Shown here one piece after another: positions 9,857-16,806 of a stretch of DNA of 36,889 bases. The notes beneath the pieces are model-generated. The model was given only the letters and a program-made list of their open reading frames with translations. It had not been told where the DNA came from and did no database searches. Position 1 is the stretch's first letter. Every line of letters begins with the position of its first letter. This stretch comes from Alphaproteobacteria bacterium GM7ARS4 (GTDB taxonomy: Bacteria; Pseudomonadota; Alphaproteobacteria; GM7ARS4): assembly GCA_014332745.1 (NCBI GenBank), contig JACONL010000001.1, forward strand, positions 242,023-278,911, given 5' to 3'. A program made the position numbers and the translations under genes.

Positions 9857-10947
9857 GGCGATACAACAGAAAAAGGACGAAAACCATAATGACGCAACCA
9901 ACCATGCTCCGACTCAAAAAACATGCGCACATCACGCATGCCATATTTAAGCATGGCAAGACGCTCAACACCCATGCCAAAGGCAAAACCCTGCCAACAG
10001 CCAGAATCAACACCACAAGCCTCTAACACATGGGGATGTACCATGCCACAACCCAATATCTCCATCCACGACTCCCCACCTACCGATAAAGACTCCCCAT
10101 CCATATGACACGCAATGTCCACTTCCGCTGATGGCTCCGTAAAAGGAAAAAAAGACGGACGAAAACGCAAAGGAACATCGCCATAACCGAAAAATTCTTC
10201 ACAAAAATGCTGTAAACAGCCTTTCAGATGACCCATATGGATGTCCTTATCAACGGCTAACCCCTCTATCTGATGAAACATGGGCGTGTGCGTCTGGTCG
10301 TAATCACGGCGATACGTCCCTCCAGACGCCATGACATAAAAAGGCGGCGTCCCCGCCCTCATAGCACGTATCTGCACCGACGACGTGTGGGTGCGCAATA
10401 AGCGAGAAGCACCAGACTCATCCGAAGACAGATAAAACGTATCATGCATCTGACGAGCCGGATGATGGGGCGGCATATTCAGCGCTTCAAAATTATGGTC
10501 ATCATCCTCAACATGCGGCCCTTGTGCCATCACAAAACCACATGCGCCAAAAAAAGACGTGATCTCCTCCATCACATAAGGAATGGGATGAAGACGCCCA
10601 CATCCATCTCCAGAGACAGGAAGAGACCAATCCTCCCCATCAACATCATCTTGTCTATCATTCCCCTCCTTCCCCCTCACCGACCGCTCAACAGCCTCCC
10701 CTGGCGACATACGCTTCAACAGCTGCTCGTAACGCCCCTCCAACATGCGCCGTAAAGCATTCAATTCTTTGCCACGTTCACGCCTTAACGGCTTATCCAA
10801 GCTCCCTAAAGAACGCAACGCTAACGTCAGAGACCCCTTCTTCCCTAAAACATCACGATACCACGCCGCCAATTCCTCCTTTCCCCCAACCCTATGCAAA
10901 GCCTCCAACACAACATCACGCTGTATCCTGTCCTTGTCCCCCGCCAT
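9853..10947 (-). CDS. pheS: Phenylalanyl-tRNA synthetase alpha subunit
   Basis: Catalytic alpha chain of PheRS; forms Phe-AMP and transfers Phe to tRNA-Phe. Length 364 aa. The N-terminal coiled-coil (about 1-90) is followed by the class II core: motif 1 region HPIPYVMEEITSFFGACGF, motif 2 around SGGTYRRDYDQTHTPMFHQIEG (with the segment FRPSFFPFTEPSAEVDI), and motif 3 GFAFGMGVERLAMLKYG. An insertion of charged residues at about 80-110 (VRGKEGNDRQDDVDGE) is longer than I expect. The ATG at 10947 lies 2 bp after the rplT stop, and the stop overlaps the pheT start, so expression should be tightly coupled across the operon. Confidence 0.97.
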   Translation of the reverse strand: MAGDKDRIQRDVVLEALHRVGGKEELAAWYRDVLGKKGSLTLALRSLGSLDKPLRRERGKELNALRRMLEGRYEQLLKRMSPGEAVERSVRGKEGNDRQDDVDGEDWSLPVSGDGCGRLHPIPYVMEEITSFFGACGFVMAQGPHVEDDDHNFEALNMPPHHPARQMHDTFYLSSDESGASRLLRTHTSSVQIRAMRAGTPPFYVMASGGTYRRDYDQTHTPMFHQIEGLAVDKDIHMGHLKGCLQHFCEEFFGYGDVPLRFRPSFFPFTEPSAEVDIACHMDGESLSVGGESWMEILGCGMVHPHVLEACGVDSGCWQGFAFGMGVERLAMLKYGMRDVRMFFESEHGWLRHYGFRPFSVVSP

Positions 10948-10949
10948 GC

Positions 10950-11303
10950 TCAGGAAGACGCCTTGATTTTCTCGACTAACGCATCAAAGGCACCGGGTTG
11001 TTCCATCGCCAGCAACGCCAACATCTTCCTGTCCATGTCAATGCCACTGGCACGCATTTTCCCCATAAAGACACTGTACGTCATGCCGCGGACACGCGCC
11101 GCTGCGTTGATACGCTGAATCCACAAGCGCTTAAAGTCTCCCTTCCTCTTACGGCGATGCTGATAGGAATAACACAAGGCGCGCTCCACCATCTGGCGCG
11201 CCATACGAAACGTGTTCTTGCCACGACCACGATAGCCACGAGCTTGCTTGATAATCTTGCGATGACGACGATGGGCTGGAACAGCACGAGAAGCACGCGT
11301 CAT
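10950..11303 (-). CDS. rplT: 50S ribosomal protein L20
   Basis: Binds 23S rRNA early in assembly of the large subunit; in many bacteria it also represses its own operon. Length 117 aa, standard. The N-terminus [20 protein letters not shown] and the run [18 protein letters not shown] are characteristic of L20, as is [22 protein letters not shown]. The ATG at 11303 overlaps the rpmI stop (ATGA), which indicates translational coupling. It is followed 2 bp later by pheS. Confidence 0.97.
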   Translation of the reverse strand: MTRASRAVPAHRRHRKIIKQARGYRGRGKNTFRMARQMVERALCYSYQHRRKRKGDFKRLWIQRINAAARVRGMTYSVFMGKMRASGIDMDRKMLALLAMEQPGAFDALVEKIKASS

Positions 11304-11506
11304 CCCTTCTCACCATACGGCATGAACTGACGCACAATACGCGCATCAGCATCGCACATATGCGTCATAAGACGCGCCTTGCGCCTGAACTTCGGACGAC
11401 GCTTAATCATCCCATGGCGCTTACCCGCTGGCTTCATGCGGACACGACCACGGGACGTCAGAGAAAAACGCTTCTTCACACCGCTCTTTGTCTTCAATTT
11501 TGGCAT
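11300..11506 (-). CDS. rpmI: 50S ribosomal protein L35
   Basis: Small basic large-subunit protein, 68 aa, starting [14 protein letters not shown], the nearly invariant L35 N-terminus; this fixes the start although the frame is open six codons further upstream. A GAGG Shine-Dalgarno lies about 8 nt before the ATG. Usually rpmI follows infC directly. Here 217 bp containing a perfect parS site and a strong promoter separate the two genes, so rpmI-rplT-pheS-pheT look like their own transcription unit. Confidence 0.97.
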   Translation of the reverse strand: MPKLKTKSGVKKRFSLTSRGRVRMKPAGKRHGMIKRRPKFRRKARLMTHMCDADARIVRQFMPYGEKG

Positions 11507-11559
11507 CCCAGAGACCTCTTCCACACATCACATCATACGAAAGCCCCACATCACCACCC

Positions 11560-11589
11560 CTTATATGCCAAAGACCATCCCTATGTCAA
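11560..11589 (-). promoter_or_regulatory. Strong sigma70-type promoter for rpmI-rplT-pheS-pheT
   Basis: On the minus strand a perfect -35 box TTGACA (11589-11584) is followed after 18 bp by a TATAAG -10 box (11565-11560). Transcription would start near 11553, leaving a leader of about 47 nt before the rpmI ATG, too short for a long L20-binding attenuator. The boxes are seen directly; activity is inferred. Confidence 0.65.
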
Positions 11590-11679
11590 GGCACGTTATC
11601 CCTCAACAGGCCTCCCCCACCCCCTGCTCGTGAGCCTTTGTTGACGTCCTAGACAAAGCCCCTTCTCGCTCCTCTTGAA

Positions 11680-11695
11680 TGTTTCACGTGAAACA
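11680..11695. promoter_or_regulatory. parS: Perfect parS centromere site
   Basis: TGTTTCACGTGAAACA, the exact palindromic ParB-binding site of chromosomal partition systems, lies between infC and rpmI. It is about 7 kb from the parAB genes, consistent with the clustered parS sites found around origins. Confidence 0.9.
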
Positions 11696-11723
11696 AAGGC
11701 CATGTCGCCTCAACCCCTCCCCT

Positions 11724-12302
11724 TCATCCCTGTTCCTTCTTCTTACGCTGAGGCGTCACAATCATGAGGACTTGCCTGCCCCCCGATTCCGCTTGAGGCG
11801 CCGTCTCAATGGACGCCATATCCGCTATCTCCGCCGCCACACGCCCCAAAACATCAAACGCATGCCCTTGATGCGCACGCTCCCGTCCCCTCATCCACAC
11901 CGTGACCTTCACCTTATCACCATGGGATAAAAATTTCTTCATAGAACGCATCTTAAACGCATAGTCATGGGCATCGATGTTGGGACGCATTTTTATCTCC
12001 TTGAGCTCAATATGCTTCTGCTTACGGCGAAGTTCTGTGCGCTTCTTCTGTTCCCGATAACGAAATTTGCCATAATCGATAATCCGACACACGGGAGGAC
12101 GGGCATGAGGCGATACCTCAACCAAATCTAAGCCTCTCTCCTGTGCCTTCGCCAGCGCCTGCCCCCTGCCCATAACACCCACCATCTCGCCGTCCACGCC
12201 AATGACACGAACCGACTCCGCCCTGATATCGCCGTTCATGCGAAAAGACGAAACGCCATGCGCCTTGCCCCTCCCTATGTGATCATCTTGTTCTGCTACG
12301 AT
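11724..12302 (-). CDS. infC: Translation initiation factor IF-3, probably with an AUC start
   Basis: Binds the 30S subunit, prevents premature 50S joining and checks initiator tRNA and start codon. Both halves are present: the N-domain (MNGDIRAESVRVIG to PHARPPVCRIIDYGKFRYREQKK) and the C-domain (KEIKMRPNIDAHDYAFKMRSMKKFLSHGDKVKVTVWMRGRE). A strong Shine-Dalgarno (GGGAGG, 12314-12309) stands 3 and 6 nt before two in-frame ATC codons (12305 and 12302). I chose the second, giving 192 aa, because many infC genes use AUU, AUC or AUA for autoregulation. Alternatives are a GTG at 12326 that overlaps the thrS stop (GTGA, 200 aa) and an ATG at 12239 (171 aa), which would trim the usual N-terminal tail. 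Identity is sure; the start is not. Confidence 0.93.
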   Translation of the reverse strand: MVAEQDDHIGRGKAHGVSSFRMNGDIRAESVRVIGVDGEMVGVMGRGQALAKAQERGLDLVEVSPHARPPVCRIIDYGKFRYREQKKRTELRRKQKHIELKEIKMRPNIDAHDYAFKMRSMKKFLSHGDKVKVTVWMRGRERAHQGHAFDVLGRVAAEIADMASIETAPQAESGGRQVLMIVTPQRKKKEQG

Positions 12303-12322
12303 GATAAACCTCCCTGAATGCC

Positions 12323-14187
12323 TCACATGCCATGATGTGCCACATCCTTATATGTCCCATGCCCCATACAAAGCGCCTCCATCCTCTTTAGCGCATCACG
12401 CAAGGGCATCTCCTTACGCTCACCCCCTTTGCCTAAGCCACGCCACGCAACCGTCTGCTCCTTAGCCTCCCTCTCACCAATCACCCATAAAACAGGAACC
12501 TTCGCCAGACTATGCTCACGCACCTTATAGACGATCGTCTCATTGCGAAAATCAGAACGCACAGCAATGGATTTCTCCCGACACAAACGTAACACATCAC
12601 AGGCATAGGATTCCGCCTTGTCCGTTATAGTCGCCACCACAAGAGGTAAGGGTGAAAGCCAGAGCGGCAACAGGCCACCATAATGCTCTAATAAAATCCC
12701 CACAAAGCGCTCAATAGAGCCAAACAATGCCCTATGAAGCATGACAGGCGCATGCTTCTCGCCATCCTTGCCAATGTAGCGCGCACCTAAACGCGCCGGC
12801 AAATTGACATCCACCTGAACCGTGCCACATTGCCAATCACGACCCAACGCATCACGCAACACAAATTCCAATTTAGGCCCATAAAACGCACCCTCGCCCT
12901 TGTTATACACATAGTCCTTCCCCATGCGACGCAACGCACCCTTCAAGCCATCCTCTAATATGTCCCAATCCTTATCCTCCCCTATACGCTCTTGCGGCCT
13001 GTCCGCAAATTTTATCGTCACATCCTCAAAACCAAAATCCTTATAAATAGAGAGAATCATCTCAACGATCGAACAACACTCGTCCTCCATCTGCTCAAAA
13101 CTGCAATAAATATGGGCTTGCCAAACTCGGCAATGCGCCTCGGTAAGTCGCGGTAACTCATCATGCCTTGACGAAAGACCTGAACACAGCCCGGACAATT
13201 CATAGGCTTGACGGCAAAAACACGACCATCCTCTGTGTCCGTCGTATACATGTGCTGACGAAAACTTTGCCAATGACCCGATGACTCCCATAAGGCCCTG
13301 TCCATAATGTCTGGCGTGCTAATCTCTTCATAGCCAGCCTCGCGCTGACGCTGGCGCAAATATCCTATTAAGTGCTGAAAGAGAGTCCATCCCTTGTCAT
13401 GCCAAAAGACAGCCCCCGGCGCCTCCTCCTGAAAATGAAAGAGATCCATCGCCTTGCCTAAAACCCGATGGTCACGCCTCGCCGCCTCCTCTAAACGATG
13501 AAGATACAGACGTAACGCCTTCTTATCAAACCATGCCGTGCCATAAATACGCTGCAACATCTCACGAGTGGAGTCACCACGCCAATAAGCACCCGCTACC
13601 TTCATGAGCTTAAAGGCCTGACCAGCACAAGACGTAGAAGGAAAATGAGGACCACGACATAAATCAACAAACTCACCCTGACGGTAAAGACTGATCACCT
13701 CGCCATCAGGAATGTCTTCCAATAATGCCAATTTATAAGGCTCGTCCTCCTTGATAAAGAACGCCTTCGCATCATCCCTCGAGACATCCTCACGCTCGAT
13801 GACATAGTCCTCCTTGATGATGCCCTGCATGCACCCTTCAATACGCTCTAAATCAGCTGGCGTGAAAGCCTCCTCACGCCAAAAATCATAGTAAAAGCCA
13901 TCCCGTATCACAGGACCAATGCTCACCTTCGTCTCGGGATAGAGACGCTTCACAGCTTGTGCCATGATATGTGCCATATCATGGCGCAAAATCTCTAACG
14001 CATCGTCATCACCCCTCACAACAAACCGAAGAGAGACGCCGTCCCAAACAGGCGTGGACATATCACGCAAAGCCCCATCCATCCATACCGCTAGGGCGCG
14101 CCCGCGAAAACCAGACTCTCGCGCCACATCAGACGCCGTCGCACCACGCCACACCTCGCACACCGAGCCGTCATGCATATGCACCAC
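12323..14187 (-). pseudogene. thrS: Threonyl-tRNA synthetase, broken by an internal deletion and frameshift
   Basis: Charges tRNA-Thr. The 5' frame (to about 13120) encodes the TGS domain, the editing domain with HDMAHIMAQA and DLCRGPHFP, and the class II core up to VKPMNCPGCVQVF and RIAEFG. The 3' frame resumes at AHIYC and runs through GEGAFYGPKLEF, WQCGTVQVD, the motif 3 region GSIERFVGILLEHYGG and the anticodon domain. Between AEFG and AHI the family has about 24 residues (CHRNEPSG...FTQDD type), containing the motif 2 Arg and Glu that bind ATP. Here only 2 nt remain, a net loss of about 70 nt that also shifts the frame. As written no active enzyme can be made. Start: GTG at 14187 with AAGGA 7 nt upstream fits the family N-terminus; a TTG at 14235 is also open. 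The stop overlaps a possible infC start. Confidence 0.85.
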
Positions 14188-14256
14188 ACATTTTTCCTTT
14201 GAGGCAGACGATAACAACACGACCCTATCCCTCAACCGTCCCTCAACATCATGGGC

Positions 14257-14694
14257 CTAAAAACATTCTAACACTGAGGCGGCTTGGGCACGGAAAAAAT
14301 TATCAAGAAGCTCCTTCGAAACCCCAACACTCTTATAAGCCTGCTCACGAGGCGAATGACCCAACTGAATACGCACCATCGCCTCCGCACGCTCATAATC
14401 CTCATACGACACACGCCTCGCTATCGTGTCAATGGCACATGAACAGCGATGTAAAAAATCCTGCCTCATCTCATTGGCCGCCATACAGGCAAACACATAC
14501 TCCGCACGCGCCACCGTAGGATAATCATTGTGACGCCCTACGCTCACTATCTCGCTCCCCCCTCCCTCGATACCATCCGAACATTGGACGAGGCACAGCA
14601 TAACGACACAGAGCATAAAGCTCTTGCTCCCCTTCCCCGCTCTCACACCATCCATCGCCTTCACCAAAACCTCACGCCTCTTATTATATCCCAT
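14257..14694 (-). CDS. Unknown exported protein with a CSCAIDTIA motif
   Basis: Length 145 aa from the chosen ATG, which has a GAGAGAGG Shine-Dalgarno a few nt upstream; the frame is open further but overlaps the upstream gene. After about 28 charged residues there is a hydrophobic stretch (FMLCVVMLCLVQC) that could be a signal sequence or imperfect lipobox. The rest contains ARAEYVFACMAANEM, then RCSCAIDTIARRVSYEDYERAEAMVRI. I have seen this Cys-rich CSCxID pattern in small alphaproteobacterial periplasmic proteins of unknown function, but I cannot name a family. It overlaps the end of the preceding exported-protein gene by 11 bp, so the two are probably translated together, and it lies just ahead of thrS. 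Confidence 0.6.
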   Translation of the reverse strand: MGYNKRREVLVKAMDGVRAGKGSKSFMLCVVMLCLVQCSDGIEGGGSEIVSVGRHNDYPTVARAEYVFACMAANEMRQDFLHRCSCAIDTIARRVSYEDYERAEAMVRIQLGHSPREQAYKSVGVSKELLDNFFRAQAASVLECF

Positions 14695-15484
14695 CGCCCT
14701 CTCTCTCACCATGTGACTCCCACCCACGATAGACAAGCATATCATCAATCTTGTAGCGGTCAGAACGCTCGCCAGCCTCAGGAACCACACTACGTAGACG
14801 ATAAATCCCACCAGGGATCGACTCACTGAGCACAAACTCATACGTCTTATACAAGAAATTCCCAAAACGCTCAATCATTTCTCTATCATCTTTGGCAAAT
14901 TCGGCATAAGGACGGATGATGATACGCTTACCACGAATATCCTCGCCAAGATGACGGAACGTATAATCCTCTGCCTCAGCTCGCGCCAGACTATGACGCA
15001 ACCTCGAACGAAAAAATAAACTAGAGCCACCAGTAACCCTCTTCATCTCGCGCACATCGCTCTCCAAAAAAAGCATAAAGAGCGGATTCGTCTTCATATT
15101 ATAACGCGGTTGAAAACGAACACGGTGGCGACCTTGCAAATAACGAAACACTAAATCCTTACGCCCATTCTCGCGAACCCTATTGACTTTCACTGTGACA
15201 GTACCCGCATAATCATCACCAAAAACAGAGTGATGGGCAAAGTGATAATGGATGTCAGAAGGCTCAACGATATTACGAAGATTATCATCGATGAAAAGCG
15301 CCTTGTTCGCCGACGAGAGCTGCCCTATCTGCTCATCGGCATAGATGTCGTCCCCAAATAAAAAATCCTCCCCAGCGCCATACCCCAAGGCTTGGTCCTG
15401 CACCGCATACGCCCCCATGCCGCCACCAACAACACAAGCAACGCTCAACAGCACATACAAGACATCGCGCCACGCCTTCCTCAT
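14684..15484 (-). CDS. Unknown exported protein (about 266 aa)
   Basis: The chosen ATG at 15484 has a good Shine-Dalgarno (AGGAGAG, about 6 nt upstream) and is followed directly by a Sec-type signal peptide: basic MRKAWR, hydrophobic VLYVLLSVACVVGGGMG and a likely cleavage after AYA. The mature part has no cofactor motif I recognise. Conserved-looking segments are NPLFMLFLESDVREMKRVTGGSSLFFRSRLR in the middle and a C-terminus with GIYRLRSVVPE. Similar proteins seem to occur in other alphaproteobacteria, without an assigned role (memory, not a search). It overlaps the CSCAID-motif gene by 11 bp, suggesting a two-protein periplasmic unit. It is divergent from the DNA methyltransferase gene. Confidence 0.65.
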   Translation of the reverse strand: MRKAWRDVLYVLLSVACVVGGGMGAYAVQDQALGYGAGEDFLFGDDIYADEQIGQLSSANKALFIDDNLRNIVEPSDIHYHFAHHSVFGDDYAGTVTVKVNRVRENGRKDLVFRYLQGRHRVRFQPRYNMKTNPLFMLFLESDVREMKRVTGGSSLFFRSRLRHSLARAEAEDYTFRHLGEDIRGKRIIIRPYAEFAKDDREMIERFGNFLYKTYEFVLSESIPGGIYRLRSVVPEAGERSDRYKIDDMLVYRGWESHGEREGDGI

Positions 15485-15602
15485 CGTTATCTCTCCTATC
15501 GACTTCTCTTTCATCGCCCCACATGCTACGTAACATAAAACGGAGACGCAAGATAGCAAATGAAAATATAGAGGAACGACATGGCCTATGACCCACCCAT
15601 TG

Positions 15603-15631
15603 TTGACAACGCCTAACATAGTTTATACCCT
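15603..15631 (+). promoter_or_regulatory. Candidate promoter of the methyltransferase cassette
   Basis: A perfect -35 hexamer TTGACA at 15603-15608 is followed after 17 bp by TACCCT (15626-15631), a weak -10; TATACC at 15624 with a 15-bp spacer is an alternative. It lies in the 166-bp divergent gap, 20-45 bp before the methyltransferase ATG. Confidence 0.4.
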
Positions 15632-15650
15632 CGAATCGACGGAGCACACA

Positions 15651-16457
15651 ATGGAACCATCGACATTCCAAGACATAGAAAAAGAGTTAGGCGTTATCCA
15701 TAACGAAAACTGCTTAGAAACGATGGCAAGGCTAAGAGATAACGCCATTGATCTCGTTGTCACCAGCCCGCCATACGATGATATGCGCTCTTATGATGGC
15801 AATAATATATTAGAATTTAAGGACATAGCCTCAGCGTTATATCGTGTTTGCAGCCAAGGAGGCGTCGTTGTATGGGTCATTGGCGACCAGACGATTAAAG
15901 GCAATGAAAGCGGAACAAGTTTCCGCCATGCCTTGTTTTTCAAAGAGGTGGGATTTAACCTCTTCGACACCATGATTTACCTCAAGCCTCCTCGTGGTGC
16001 TGTAGGCAACAACAAGACATACTGGCAATCCTTTGAGTATATGTTTGTGCTGTCTAAAGGCACGCCAAAAACGATCAACCTCATTTGTGATAGAGAAAAC
16101 AAAGGGGCGCGCCATGGCGATAATGGCACGAAACGTCTCCACAATGGCACACTGTATCATCACCATCGTGGCGGATACGGAAAGTTTGGACGTAGAACAA
16201 ATGTTTGGGAATATGCTATAGGGAAAGGGCACAGCACGAAAGATGCCCAAGCCTTTGACTATCCCGCTATCTTTCCTGAATCCCTTGCCTCAGACCATAT
16301 CCTATCGTGGAGCAATGAAGGCGATGTCGTGTATGACCCGTTTATGGGAAGTGGAACAACGGCCAAAATGGCACAGATACATAAGAGACATTGGTTAGGG
16401 AGTGAAATTAACCCCGATTATGTAGACATAGCAAACGGGCGCATACGATGGTTCTAA
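15651..16457 (+). CDS. Phage-type site-specific DNA methyltransferase (beta class)
   Basis: Transfers a methyl group from S-adenosylmethionine to DNA. Length 268 aa from ATG 15651; the frame is open 21 codons further upstream but that part lies in the promoter region. Motif IV is TSPPY (38-42), which favours N4-cytosine methylation, though N6-adenine cannot be excluded. The SAM-binding motif I, DPFMGSGTT (229-237), comes near the C-terminus, the order of beta-class enzymes. The middle (about 110-200) is the likely target-recognition region, and AIFPESLASDHI is a usual segment before motif I. No restriction nuclease is visible. Sampled lines here have about 37% GC against about 52% in mnmG, suggesting horizontal, perhaps phage, origin. 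Its end overlaps a small ORF by 10 bp. Confidence 0.88.
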   Translation: MEPSTFQDIEKELGVIHNENCLETMARLRDNAIDLVVTSPPYDDMRSYDGNNILEFKDIASALYRVCSQGGVVVWVIGDQTIKGNESGTSFRHALFFKEVGFNLFDTMIYLKPPRGAVGNNKTYWQSFEYMFVLSKGTPKTINLICDRENKGARHGDNGTKRLHNGTLYHHHRGGYGKFGRRTNVWEYAIGKGHSTKDAQAFDYPAIFPESLASDHILSWSNEGDVVYDPFMGSGTTAKMAQIHKRHWLGSEINPDYVDIANGRIRWF

Positions 16458-16651
16458 AAGGCGGCTACGATATAGGGAAAGCTCAAGAGCCTGACTATAG
16501 AAAAGTCAGCACCAATTGTGGGATAGAGAAAGACAAGCGAGAATTTGATATCAACCAGATCCAAGCGGGCAATAGAATCGTCAGGAGAGATGCAAAGAGT
16601 GCCGTCAATGGAGAAAACGCATCCCCAAGGGAGAAAAAGAAAAATTTATGA
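16448..16651 (+). CDS. Small unknown protein coupled to the methyltransferase
   Basis: Length 67 aa, very hydrophilic, with many Lys, Glu and Asp and no hydrophobic segment; no family recognised. The ATG at 16448 overlaps the last codons of the methyltransferase gene and the stop overlaps the next small ORF in an ATGA. These overlaps are the main support; there is no clear Shine-Dalgarno. It could be a genuine accessory protein or a chance frame in the remnant of a larger insert. Confidence 0.4.
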   Translation: MVLKGGYDIGKAQEPDYRKVSTNCGIEKDKREFDINQIQAGNRIVRRDAKSAVNGENASPREKKKNL

Positions 16652-16806
16652 GGAATAACCCCCGTCCTAAAATTAGCGATACTTTTTTCTGCCCTGTCTG
16701 CAAGAAAAATAAGCCTGTCACAACAAAAGTGGATAATAGGAGAATGTGTTATCATGGTCGGTATCCTGTTCGAAAGATTTGCTCACTAACAGAAACAAGG
16801 CCATGA
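16648..16806 (+). CDS. 52-aa zinc-ribbon-like small protein
   Basis: Read directly from the sequence: ATG at 16648, stop TGA at 16804-16806, 52 residues. It contains FFCPVCKKNKP, then MCYHGRYPVRKIC, giving a C-x2-C...C-x10-C arrangement that could bind zinc. The start overlaps the stop of the previous small ORF (ATGA), and its own stop overlaps the mnmG ATG (ATGA). A purine-rich stretch (AAGGGAGAAAAAG) precedes it. No function can be assigned; small zinc-ribbon proteins often accompany phage genes. Confidence 0.45.
   Translation: MRNNPRPKISDTFFCPVCKKNKPVTTKVDNRRMCYHGRYPVRKICSLTETRP

Noticed and set aside
16495-16755. 86-codon hydrophobic frame on the minus strand opposite the small ORFs
   Set aside because: No Shine-Dalgarno and no sequence feature; the plus-strand overlapping ORFs explain the region better.
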